A stretch of DNA of 40,792 nucleotides from Actinobacteria bacterium HGW-Actinobacteria-6. GTDB lineage: Bacteria > Actinomycetota > Coriobacteriia > Anaerosomatales > Anaerosomataceae. The notes beneath the pieces are model-generated. The model searched no databases, had not been told where the DNA came from, and saw only the letters and a list, made by a program, of their open reading frames with translations. Location of the stretch: contig PHEU01000018.1 in NCBI GenBank assembly GCA_002841295.1, forward strand, positions 1 to 40,792, given 5' to 3'. The translations under genes and the position numbers were made by a program. Below, in pieces: positions 24,622 to 32,347 of this stretch (the stretch's first letter is position 1; each line of letters begins with the position of its first letter).

Positions 24622-24667
24622 TCATGATGAACCCGGGGGATGAACAGAGGCTGACCAATACCTGAAC
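24622..24667 (-). promoter_or_regulatory. PHO-box-like direct repeats upstream of the TasA-like/SipW-like genes
   Basis: Reading the minus strand, four units begin with G(T/G)TCA: GTTCAGGTATT, GGTCAGCCTCT, GTTCATCCCCC, then GTTCATCATGA. The first three follow each other at exactly 11 nt; the fourth comes after a 2-nt shift. Direct repeats of about 11 nt beginning GTTCA are the known form of PhoP sites (PHO boxes) in actinobacteria such as Streptomyces. They end 70 nt before the ATG. No clear -10 was seen. The reading as a PhoP site is inference from pattern. Confidence 0.45.
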
Positions 24668-24680
24668 AGGCGCCAACCGA

Positions 24681-24717
24681 ACACAAACGAAGAGCCCCGC
24701 AGATGCGGAGCCCTTCG
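24681..24717 (-). terminator. Terminator of the infC-rpmI-rplT operon
   Basis: A 14-bp stem (CGAAGGGCTCCGCA with TGCGGGGCTCTTCG, two G-U pairs, two-base loop) on the minus strand is followed by TTTGTGTT. It lies 22 nt after the rplT stop. Confidence 0.85.
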
Positions 24718-24739
24718 CTGAAGTCTAGTTGCGCTCTGA

Positions 24740-25099
24740 CTACGCTGAGTGCGCGGCCTTTGCAACCTCGGCAAGCTTGGTGAACGACGCCGGGTCGTTC
24801 ACGGCCATGTCCGAGAGAACCTTACGGTCCAAGGTGATCTCGGCCTTCTTGAGTCCGTTCATGAACACGGAGTACGAAAGCCCGTTCAGACGCGCAGCGG
24901 CGTTGATGCGTGCGATCCAGAGACGGCGAATCTCGCGCTTCTTATTGCGGCGGTCGCGATAGACGTACTGCAGCGAGTGCTGCACCTGCTCTTTCGCGGC
25001 ACGGTAGCTGCGGCTCTTAGCGCCGTAGTAACCCTTGGCGGCCGTAAGTACAGTTGCGCGCTTCTTCTTAGCGCTTACGGCACGTTTCACTCTAGGCAT
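24740..25099 (-). CDS. rplT: Ribosomal protein L20
   Basis: A 119-residue large-subunit protein, needed early in 50S assembly; it binds 23S rRNA and in many bacteria represses its own operon through the leader mRNA. The highly basic N-terminus ([14 protein letters not shown]) and [18 protein letters not shown], then [15 protein letters not shown] are diagnostic. ATG has AGGAGAG upstream. It is the last gene of the infC operon. Confidence 0.98.
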   Translation of the reverse strand: MPRVKRAVSAKKKRATVLTAAKGYYGAKSRSYRAAKEQVQHSLQYVYRDRRNKKREIRRLWIARINAAARLNGLSYSVFMNGLKKAEITLDRKVLSDMAVNDPASFTKLAEVAKAAHSA

Positions 25100-25132
25100 G
25101 GTGAATCTCTCCTCACGTCAAACGGCGTCGGA

Positions 25133-25330
25133 CTAACCGATGCCCAGATTCTTCTTGATAACCTTCATGTCAGATGCGTGTACCAGCGAATCCGCCTTGA
25201 AGGCGCGCTTCCGCTTCGGGCTCTTCTTCTCAAGAATGTGGCTCTTGAACGCATTGGCCCGCTTGATCTTGCCGGTACCGGTGAGACGGAAGCGCTTGGC
25301 CGTCCCCTTGTGCGTCTTCATCTTCGGCAT
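25133..25330 (-). CDS. rpmI: Ribosomal protein L35
   Basis: A 65-residue basic ribosomal protein ([20 protein letters not shown], then [12 protein letters not shown]) of normal family size, between infC and rplT. ATG 25330 has AGGAG upstream; 31 nt separate it from infC and 33 nt from rplT. Confidence 0.98.
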   Translation of the reverse strand: MPKMKTHKGTAKRFRLTGTGKIKRANAFKSHILEKKSPKRKRAFKADSLVHASDMKVIKKNLGIG

Positions 25331-25361
25331 TGCTCACGACTCCTTCGTGTGCCCGGATCCG

Positions 25362-26054
25362 CTACTCGGCGTCCGTGGTCTCAACTTCAACGACAGCTAC
25401 TTCCGCTTCGGTGGCTTCCGGGACTTCCGGCACCTCAGCGGCTTCCGGGGCGACCGGAGCCTCGATTACTTCCTGGGCCTCAATGGCTTCCGCAGCATCC
25501 GGGACTTCAGTAGCAACGGCCTTCTCGCCCTTGACGGGCTCCTTCTTCACCGGCGCCAACAGCATCAGCATGTTGCGCCCTTCCAGCTTCGGCTGGCTCT
25601 CAACCGTACACAATTCCTTCACGTCTTCTGCAAGCCGCTCAAGAATCGCTAGGCCGCGCTCCGCGTGCACCATCTCGCGACCTCTGAACATGATCGTTAT
25701 CTTGACCTTAGCGCCACTCTCGAGGAACCGAATGACGTGACGCTTCTTGGTCTCGTAATCATGCTTATCGATCTTGGGACGGAACTTGATCTCTTTGACC
25801 TGCACCGTCGTCTGATGCTTCCGCGCCTTTTTCGCCTTCATGGCCTGTTCGTACTTGAACTTGCTGTAGTCCATGATGCGGCACACGGGCGGGTCAGCTG
25901 TGGGCGCGATCTCCACAAGGTCGAGTGCCTGCTCATCGGCGAAGCGCATTGCGTCCGGCATATTGAAGATTCCGAGCTGCTCGCCCTCGGCTCCAATGAG
26001 TCGGCAACGCGGGGCACGGATGCGCTCGTTGATCCTCGGCTCGGTCGTGCTGAT
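25362..26054 (-). CDS. infC: Translation initiation factor IF-3 (ATC start)
   Basis: IF-3 prevents early 50S joining and checks the start codon on the 30S subunit. The core is clear: an N-domain with RINERIRAPRCRLIG, a lysine-rich linker near 72-82, and a C-domain with KVKITIMFRGREM. ATC at 26054 is chosen as start: GGAGGTGG lies 7 nt upstream, and the family's conserved N-terminus begins just after it. In E. coli and many bacteria infC also uses a rare AUU/AUC/AUA start, which lets IF-3 control its own synthesis. The upstream in-frame ATGs would put the attenuator inside the coding region. After the roughly 172-residue core comes an unusual tail of about 58 residues made almost only of Ala, Glu, Val and Pro. 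The protein is 230 residues in total. Confidence 0.95.
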   Translation of the reverse strand: MSTTEPRINERIRAPRCRLIGAEGEQLGIFNMPDAMRFADEQALDLVEIAPTADPPVCRIMDYSKFKYEQAMKAKKARKHQTTVQVKEIKFRPKIDKHDYETKKRHVIRFLESGAKVKITIMFRGREMVHAERGLAILERLAEDVKELCTVESQPKLEGRNMLMLLAPVKKEPVKGEKAVATEVPDAAEAIEAQEVIEAPVAPEAAEVPEVPEATEAEVAVVEVETTDAE

Positions 26055-26270
26055 AGGCGTTCCACCTCCGCTGTCCGCGGCCATCATGGCCGCATCGTTC
26101 ACCAAAACAAAAATCCCGGCGGCTACTGCCATCGGGACGATATACGAAACGCGGTCATCTGAGACCGCTCCGCTTTCTCGACCAGACGGCTGCTTGGTTC
26201 CTGCGCCGCAAGGTGGGGACCACACGCACCCCAAGGGTAGGGGTCCCACTTGTCTGTATGCAGTTGTAGC
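26055..26270 (-). promoter_or_regulatory. infC operon leader (putative ribosomal-protein autoregulation)
   Basis: About 215 nt of untranslated leader lie between the predicted transcription start and the infC ATC. It contains a large hairpin (26213-26249; GTGGGAC with GTCCCCAC, inner CCCC/GGGG), a GCGGTC/GACCGC hairpin (26153-26170) and a terminator-like hairpin (26104-26136). In Bacillus, L20 causes premature termination in the infC leader; this arrangement fits such control. It may match the Rfam L20 leader class, which I cannot test here. Confidence 0.6.
26104..26136 (-). terminator. Attenuator in the infC leader
   Basis: Minus strand: CCCGATGGC-AGTA-GCCGCCGGG (one mismatch and one G-U) followed by ATTTTTGTTTT. 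It is an intrinsic terminator shape 50 nt before the infC start, in a leader and with no gene end nearby except the sensor kinase at 26324, so attenuation is likely. Confidence 0.75.
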
Positions 26271-26276
26271 CTGGTC

Positions 26277-26306
26277 AGTATATCCGCAGGACCTCGCTCT
26301 GTCCAA
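26277..26306 (-). promoter_or_regulatory. Promoter of the infC operon
   Basis: Minus strand: -35 TTGGAC (26301-26306), 18 nt, -10 TATACT (26277-26282). It lies just behind the stop codon of the sensor kinase gene and about 7 nt before the leader. Confidence 0.65.
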
Positions 26307-26323
26307 CTTCGACGAATTGGCGG

Positions 26324-28444
26324 CTACTCTCTGGGTAGCACTACCGTGAACGTGCTCCCCTTGCCGTACTCACTCTCGAACTCAATCCTGCCGCCGAGCA
26401 CCTCCACCAAACGCCTCGAGATCGGGAGACCCAGCCCCGTGCCATCTGATCGGGCACCGTTCTCGTCCTCAACCCGGACGAACATCTCAAACACACGCCA
26501 CGCATCTTCCGCCCGTATGCCACGACCCGTGTCGCTCACGACGATCCTGACAGCTTGCTCGTCCGTACTGAGTGAGATCTCCACCGTACCAGCGTTGGTG
26601 AACTTCTCCGCATTGCCGAGAAGGTTCCAGAGGATCTGCTCGAGCAGCAGTGGATCCGTGTGGATGCACACGTTGGGCTCGATGACCCGAGAGAGCGCCA
26701 CGCGCTTGTGCTCAAGAGCCGGAGCGATGCGGTCGGCGACCTCACCACACAAATGTGAGATGTCGACTTCTTCAATGTTTGCCTCAACGGCACCTGCGGC
26801 GATGCGCGCGAGATCGAGAATTCCATCAACAACTCTCAGGAGATGGCGACCTGAGTCATTGATCATCTCAATCTGGCGGCGCTGTTCATCCGTGAGATCG
26901 CCCACCATTCCACCGGCAAGAAGACTTGAGAATCCGATGACCGAGTTGAGCGGTGTTCGCAGCTCGTGACTGAGATTCGCGAGGTATGCGTCCTTCGCGA
27001 CCGAGGCGCGCTCCAGCTCCTCATTCGCCTTGCTCAGCTCCCCTGTGCGCTCCTTGACGAGATCCTCCAGGTGCTGCTGATACTCAGCCACCTGGCGCTG
27101 GGCTTCGGCGCGTAGCGAGATGTCATTGACGATGGTGTACAACATCAAGTTGTCCCCGAAGTGCATCGGCGTAGAGTAGATCTCCACCTCAAACTGAGTG
27201 CCATCCGCACGGCAATGGGTGAACGTTCGGGCCCGGCCACCATCGGCGATCGTCTCAGTGACCTCACGCGCCACAATGTCATCCGAATCCACACTGAGTT
27301 CGCCAACAGTCATGCCAATCAAGCTCGCAATCGGCCAACCGTACATCTTGGCGGCAGCCGCATTGGCATCAAGGATCTTCGCGTCTTCGGCAGCGACGAG
27401 AAGCATCGGTGACAGGCTGCTCTCAAACAGCGTGGAGTACCTCTCCTCACTTTCACGAAGCTCGCGTTCCGCCCGAGCACGATCCGTGACGTCATGAATG
27501 ATCGAGTAAAGGAGATGACGCCCCTGGGCCACGATAGGACCAGTGAACACCTCGACATCGCGAAGCTCACCGGACGAGAGCCTGTGACAGAAACTGAAGG
27601 AGGCTCGCTCGCCAGCTGCAGCGCGCGCCATCTCGGCGGCAGCCTCCTGAGGGGAGAGCGTGTTGATCTGAGACATATGCATGGTTGCCAGCTGCTCCTG
27701 GCTCCACCCGTAGTATGCGGCTGCAGCGCCGTTCGCCTGGACTACTCTCTGGGTGCCGGGATCGACGATGAGCATCACGGATGCACTGTCCTCGAACATG
27801 GACCTGTACCGCGATTCACTCTCGCTCAACCGTTCCCGCGTTAGCTCGAAGTACGCGATAAGCGCGCCGAAGGCGATGATGAACTCGAGGAAGGCTCCGA
27901 ACATGAAACCAAAGGGGGCGAACGATGCCACTCCCCGCAAGAATGGGTAGTCGAGGTTATGCAGCCCCCATGTGATGAATGCGACTCCGGTGATCTTTCC
28001 CCACGGACCCGATTGCGTGATGCTGCGATACCAAACCACGCCGGCGGCGATGTTCGCGACTCCGCGAAACGTCCACGCAGCAATGCCGAGGTAGAACTCC
28101 GGGAGTGCGAGTGTGGCGGCGACGATAGTCCAAGCTGCGACAGCAAGCGCAAGGCCCCTGTGCCACTTCGGAATCGTCTTGCCGGCGAGGGCGTACGAGC
28201 CGTCCAGCAGTAAGACTCCAGTAACCAGGACGAGCAGGTAATTGACGAGCGCCGGGCCAACGGCCGTCGAGTGGCTGAGTACCTGATAGAGCTCGACCCC
28301 GAATCGCGCCGAATAGGCAAGCCAGGCGACCCCCCAGATGCCCATCCACGGCTCGCGTTCCCTCGCATACAGATACAAGAAGACCGCGGAAAGGATCACG
28401 CTTCCGCTCAAGATCGCGACGATGGCTGGTGCAAGCCAGCTCAC
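26324..28444 (-). CDS. Membrane PAS-PAS sensor histidine kinase (orphan)
   Basis: A 706-residue sensor kinase. Residues 1-200 form about seven hydrophobic segments, a membrane sensor resembling 7TM input domains. Two PAS domains follow (about 212-325 and 334-445), then a coiled coil (450-485), a HisKA domain with phospho-acceptor His493 in LSHELRTPLNS, and a HATPase domain with N607-LLGNAEKF, DTGRGI and GTGLGLPISRRLV. The start is GTG 28444, with GAGAGG about 7 nt upstream. It lies 33 nt behind thrS and may be read with it. No response regulator or other partner is encoded in the window, and the signal is unknown. Confidence 0.93.
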   Translation of the reverse strand: MSWLAPAIVAILSGSVILSAVFLYLYAREREPWMGIWGVAWLAYSARFGVELYQVLSHSTAVGPALVNYLLVLVTGVLLLDGSYALAGKTIPKWHRGLALAVAAWTIVAATLALPEFYLGIAAWTFRGVANIAAGVVWYRSITQSGPWGKITGVAFITWGLHNLDYPFLRGVASFAPFGFMFGAFLEFIIAFGALIAYFELTRERLSESESRYRSMFEDSASVMLIVDPGTQRVVQANGAAAAYYGWSQEQLATMHMSQINTLSPQEAAAEMARAAAGERASFSFCHRLSSGELRDVEVFTGPIVAQGRHLLYSIIHDVTDRARAERELRESEERYSTLFESSLSPMLLVAAEDAKILDANAAAAKMYGWPIASLIGMTVGELSVDSDDIVAREVTETIADGGRARTFTHCRADGTQFEVEIYSTPMHFGDNLMLYTIVNDISLRAEAQRQVAEYQQHLEDLVKERTGELSKANEELERASVAKDAYLANLSHELRTPLNSVIGFSSLLAGGMVGDLTDEQRRQIEMINDSGRHLLRVVDGILDLARIAAGAVEANIEEVDISHLCGEVADRIAPALEHKRVALSRVIEPNVCIHTDPLLLEQILWNLLGNAEKFTNAGTVEISLSTDEQAVRIVVSDTGRGIRAEDAWRVFEMFVRVEDENGARSDGTGLGLPISRRLVEVLGGRIEFESEYGKGSTFTVVLPRE

Positions 28445-28477
28445 GTGTTTCCTCTCCCGGCCCGGGAACGCGGAACC

Positions 28478-30394
28478 CTACGGACGCTCGGACAGCACCT
28501 GCCGTGCAAACGCCTCAATGCTCATCGCCCCAATGTCACCCTGGGTGCGCTCGCGAACTCCCACTTCGGCAGACTCGACTTCTTTGTCGCCGAGGACAAG
28601 CATATACGGCACCTTCTGCTGCTGGGCCTTGGCGATCTTCACGCGCATCGGCTCGTTATCCGAGTACACCTCGGCCCTGACTCCGGCTGACTCAAGCTCA
28701 CGCCGGGTTTGCTCGGCATACTCCAGGTGACGGTCGGAAATCGGGATGAGCACGGCCTGCACAGGTGCAAGCCATGTTGGCAGCGCACCGGCGTAGTGCT
28801 CGATGAGGATGCCGAAGAAGCGTTCCATGCTGCCGAGAATCGTGCGGTGGAGCATGTACGGCTGCGCGTCGCTGTTCTCGGTGGTGCGGTATGTGAGCCC
28901 GAAACGCTCGGGCAAGTTGAAGTCGACCTGGATGGTGGAGCACTGCCACGTGCGACCGATTGCGTCGCGGAGCTTGATGTCGATCTTCGGGCCGTAGAAG
29001 GCGCCGTCGCCCTCGTTGACGTCGTAAGCCAACCCGCGTGCCTCACACGCGCCCATGAGCGACTTGGTCGCCACGTCCCAGAACTTCTCGTCACCGATGG
29101 ACTTCTCGGGGCGGGTCGAAACCTCAGCCGTGTACTCGAAACCGAAGACCTGACGCATGACGTAGTCCACCAAGTCCAGCATGGCAACGACTTCGTCATG
29201 CACCTGCTCGGCAGTGCAGAAGATATGCGCATCGTCTTGGGTGAACCCACGGGCACGCATGAGGCCATGCACAACGCCGGACATCTCGTGACGGTAGACG
29301 GTGCCGAACTCGAACATGCGCATCGGTAGGTCACGGTAGCTGCGACCTTCATTGCCGTAGATCATCAGATGGCCAGGACAGTTCATCGGCTTGATGCCGT
29401 ATTCGTTGACCTTGCCGTCGCCTTCGTCGATCTCGAAGAAGTACATGTTGTCGCGGTAGTTCTCGTAGTGCCCTGAGATCTTCCACACGTCTGCCTTGTA
29501 CATGTGCGGCGTGATCACCTCAACATAGTCACGGCGATAGAGCTCGGCACGCAACCACTCCTGGAGCAGACGAAGCACGCGCGCACCCTTGGGGTGATAC
29601 AGCGGCAGCCCGGCGCCGGCCTCCTCGTGGAAGCTGAACAGATCGAGTTCCTTGCCGAGCTTGCGGTGGTCGCGCTTCTCGGATTCCTCCAGACGCATGA
29701 GGTGCGCGTCGAGGTCCTTCTGGGTGAGCCAGGCGGTGCCGTAGATGCGCTGCAACATCGGACGCGTGCTGTCGCCGCGCCAGTACGCACCGGCAAGCTT
29801 CATGAGCTTGAACGCGCCGAGAAGTCCTGTAGAAGGAACGTGCGGTCCTCGGCAAAGGTCGGTGAATGCACCCTGGGTGTAGGTCGAGATTACCTCACCC
29901 TCAGGAAGTTCCTCGATGAGCTCACGCTTGTATGGCTGACCCTCGAACGCGTCCCAGGCCTCGAGCTTATCGAGGACGCCGCGGGCGAACGTCTTCTCCT
30001 CGGACACGATCTCACGCATGCGCGTCTCGATAGACTCCAGGTCCTCAGGAGTGAACGGGCGATCGATATCGAAGTCGTAGTAGAAGCCGTCTTCAATCGC
30101 AGGGCCGATGCCGAACTTGGCCAGCGGGAACAGGTCTTTGACCGCCTCGGCCATCACGTGCGCGGCCGAGTGGCGAACGATATGGAGCGCTTCCGGGCTC
30201 TTGGGCGTGATGATCGCGATCTCATCGCCATCCGAGATGACTGTGCCGAGGTCCACAAGCGAGCCGTTCACGGTGCCTGCAAGCGCGGCGGCCGCAAGTC
30301 GGGGGCCGATAGCCGAGGCAACATCGAGCACTGTGGCGCCCTCGGGCACCTTGATCGTATTGCCATCAGGAAGCTTCGCTGAGATCTCGACCAT
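28478..30394 (-). CDS. thrS: Threonyl-tRNA synthetase
   Basis: This class II synthetase of 638 residues charges tRNA-Thr and edits mischarged serine. The domains are TGS (1-60), the editing domain with HSAAHVMAEA near 71, the catalytic core with MNCPGHLMIYG and RMFEFGTVYRHE, and a C-terminal anticodon-binding domain. There are two adjacent ATGs at 30397 and 30394; GGAGG leaves only about 3 nt to the first, so the second is preferred. No T-box is visible upstream. Confidence 0.97.
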   Translation of the reverse strand: MVEISAKLPDGNTIKVPEGATVLDVASAIGPRLAAAALAGTVNGSLVDLGTVISDGDEIAIITPKSPEALHIVRHSAAHVMAEAVKDLFPLAKFGIGPAIEDGFYYDFDIDRPFTPEDLESIETRMREIVSEEKTFARGVLDKLEAWDAFEGQPYKRELIEELPEGEVISTYTQGAFTDLCRGPHVPSTGLLGAFKLMKLAGAYWRGDSTRPMLQRIYGTAWLTQKDLDAHLMRLEESEKRDHRKLGKELDLFSFHEEAGAGLPLYHPKGARVLRLLQEWLRAELYRRDYVEVITPHMYKADVWKISGHYENYRDNMYFFEIDEGDGKVNEYGIKPMNCPGHLMIYGNEGRSYRDLPMRMFEFGTVYRHEMSGVVHGLMRARGFTQDDAHIFCTAEQVHDEVVAMLDLVDYVMRQVFGFEYTAEVSTRPEKSIGDEKFWDVATKSLMGACEARGLAYDVNEGDGAFYGPKIDIKLRDAIGRTWQCSTIQVDFNLPERFGLTYRTTENSDAQPYMLHRTILGSMERFFGILIEHYAGALPTWLAPVQAVLIPISDRHLEYAEQTRRELESAGVRAEVYSDNEPMRVKIAKAQQQKVPYMLVLGDKEVESAEVGVRERTQGDIGAMSIEAFARQVLSERP

Positions 30395-30414
30395 CATGTA
30401 CCTCCGATAAGGAA

Positions 30415-30436
30415 CCGCCCCGCGACGGCGGGGCGG
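30415..30436 (-). terminator. GC-rich hairpin upstream of thrS
   Basis: Nine paired bases (CCGCCCCGC with GCGGGGCGG) and a four-base loop, followed on the minus strand by TTCCTT. It could end the zinc-ribbon gene transcript or be a thrS leader hairpin. The T-run is poor. Confidence 0.5.
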
Positions 30437-30483
30437 ACCGACTATTCATTCAGTTTACCCGCTCACGCAAGCCCTATGCGAAT

Positions 30484-30921
30484 CTACTGCTTTGACTTGC
30501 AGTACGGGCATACGCTCCATTCGAGTCTCAGCGCCTTGTCGCAGTTCGTGCACTCCTTCTTGAGCTTCTTCATGCACGAAGGGCAGATCAGGAAGTCCTT
30601 GTCGACAGGCTTGAAGCATGCGGGGCAGACTGGGTTCTCACGTGCGAGTTCCGCCTCGCGGGCCCGTATCTCAAGCTCGCGCTCACGAGCATCCTCACGA
30701 GTCTCCGGTGGGCGCACGACCAGATAGACGGCCCAACCGGCAAACGGGAAGAGCAGCGAGACAAGCGCCCAGAACCAGGGCATCGCGTCCCTGCGCTGTG
30801 CATCGCGCCATGTCCAGAACCCGAGCGCCACATGAAGCACCGCGAAGAACAGCAGGCTCAGGTTCCTCACGAGCAGGATTCCTGGCATGTACTGCTGAAG
30901 CGGTTCCATTATTGCGTCCAT
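30484..30921 (-). CDS. Membrane protein with C-terminal double zinc ribbon
   Basis: A 145-residue protein of unknown role. Two membrane segments (about 14-37 and 48-70) form an N-terminal hairpin of the PLDc_N-like sort (WFWALVSLLFPFAGWAVYLVV). A charged helix (73-94, rich in Arg and Glu) leads to two zinc ribbons with eight cysteines: CPAC/CPSC and CTNC/CPYC. This architecture would anchor a metal-binding adaptor on the cytoplasmic face of the membrane. ATG 30921 has GAGGGG upstream. It lies 113 nt behind folC and 87 nt ahead of thrS, and nothing links it to either by function. Confidence 0.8.
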   Translation of the reverse strand: MDAIMEPLQQYMPGILLVRNLSLLFFAVLHVALGFWTWRDAQRRDAMPWFWALVSLLFPFAGWAVYLVVRPPETREDARERELEIRAREAELARENPVCPACFKPVDKDFLICPSCMKKLKKECTNCDKALRLEWSVCPYCKSKQ

Positions 30922-31034
30922 GGGATCCCCTCTCGCCCTGACGGGCTAACTTACGGACACACACTGTCCGGAGCACGACTAACGGAATTCTAGCGTATTC
31001 GCCACGCCTCGGCACGCAACAACCATGCAACAGC

Positions 31035-32342
31035 CTATTGGGCCGACAGGACAGCCCGCGCTTCACCTGCGACGTAAATGCTGCCGGCCACGACCAACCC
31101 GGCCCCAGCATACGGCTCCGCACACTCAAGGGCTCCCGCAACGCTGTCCGCGATCGCGAGCACGGTGCCTCCCTCATTGCACACGACCGCAGCGAGTGTC
31201 GAAGGCACCATCGCACGTTCGGAGCGGCTGCACGTGCACACGAATCCAGCCGAAACCGGAGCAAGCTCACGCACGATACCGACAGCGTCTTTGTCAGCCA
31301 TCACGCCGAGGATGAAGACCGGATACACGTCGCCGAAAGCCTCGCGCACGGCGCCCGCAAGCACAGCGGAAGCCTCCGGGTTGTGCGCGCCATCGATGAC
31401 AACTGGCGGCACAGCGCGAATCAACTCAAAGCGACCCGGAAACGTCATCGCCGAGAGAGCCTCCCGAAGTAGTGCCTCGTCAAGCGATTGGCCGAGGGCC
31501 GCCTCGGCGGCAGCGATGGCGACCGCAACGTTAGGAGCTTGGTATGACGGCGCGAATATCAGCAAGTCGGTGTACGGCGCCAGCGCGCCGTCCACATCGA
31601 GCCTCATCGCGGCGCCAGGGGCGTCCGGTGCCGAGGTCACTCGCCAGGTCACATCGGCCCCCGACAGACCGACGCGAACGACTGGAGCGCCCATCTTGGC
31701 GGCGCGCTCCAAGAGAATCTGCTCGACTCCGAAGCAGCCGGGACCGAGCACGGCAACCGAACCTGTCTTGATGATGCACGCCTTGTCAGCGGCGATTTCT
31801 TCGCGTGTGCTGCCGAGACGGTCCATATGATCCAGACCCACTCCGGTTATGACCGAAACGCGGGGCGACACGACGCTCGTGGCATCCCAGCGGCCTCCCA
31901 ATCCCACTTCGAGCACGGCCCACAGCGTACCAGCGCGAGCGAACGCCGAAAGGGCGGCGGCCGTGAGCAGCTCAAACTCTGTGAATACGCCATCGCCGGG
32001 ACTGAGACCGGCTGCAGCGTCGATCGCTGAGCCGAGCGCGAAGGCGAACTCATCCTCGGCGATGGGCACACCGTCTATAGCGATGCGCTCCGTGTATGAG
32101 ACCAGATGCGGGCTGGTGTAGGTGCCCGTGCGCAGCCCGTGCGCATGCAAGATCGCCGAGAGCAGCCTCGTGACCGATGTCTTGCCGTTGGTTCCGGTAA
32201 CCTGAACGCTGTGAAACGACCGGTCCGGGTGCTCCATCGCGGCAACGAGCGACCTGATGCCGTCGAGCGACGGGTTGATTCCAAACTTCAGGGCGCAATC
32301 AAGTGCCGCGAGCGCTTCTGGATATGTGAGTCCCACTTCCAT
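31035..32342 (-). CDS. folC: Folylpolyglutamate / dihydrofolate synthase
   Basis: A cytoplasmic Mur-ligase-family enzyme that adds glutamate to folates and, in many bacteria, to dihydropteroate. The 435-residue product has the P-loop VTGTNGKTSVTR (about 48-59), the folate-family TSPHLVSYTERI segment and VLEVGLGGRWDATS; VIDGAHNPEA marks the C-terminal domain. ATG 32342, 5 nt after the valS stop, has GAGGTAG upstream, so valS and folC are cotranscribed as in many Gram-positive bacteria. Confidence 0.95.
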   Translation of the reverse strand: MEVGLTYPEALAALDCALKFGINPSLDGIRSLVAAMEHPDRSFHSVQVTGTNGKTSVTRLLSAILHAHGLRTGTYTSPHLVSYTERIAIDGVPIAEDEFAFALGSAIDAAAGLSPGDGVFTEFELLTAAALSAFARAGTLWAVLEVGLGGRWDATSVVSPRVSVITGVGLDHMDRLGSTREEIAADKACIIKTGSVAVLGPGCFGVEQILLERAAKMGAPVVRVGLSGADVTWRVTSAPDAPGAAMRLDVDGALAPYTDLLIFAPSYQAPNVAVAIAAAEAALGQSLDEALLREALSAMTFPGRFELIRAVPPVVIDGAHNPEASAVLAGAVREAFGDVYPVFILGVMADKDAVGIVRELAPVSAGFVCTCSRSERAMVPSTLAAVVCNEGGTVLAIADSVAGALECAEPYAGAGLVVAGSIYVAGEARAVLSAQ

Positions 32343-32347
32343 GGGCT

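Noticed and set aside
26055-26306. IF-3 extended N-terminally to 26306
   Set aside because: The added residues are translations of a leader containing a promoter, hairpins and an attenuator; the ribosome-binding site points to ATC 26054.
29504-30382. Plus-strand frame of 292 codons opposite thrS
   Set aside because: It is a shadow of thrS, without a ribosome-binding site or domain signals.
30398-30483. A T-box or other riboswitch before thrS
   Set aside because: There is no AGGGTGG-type T-box sequence and the region is too short; only a GC hairpin is present.
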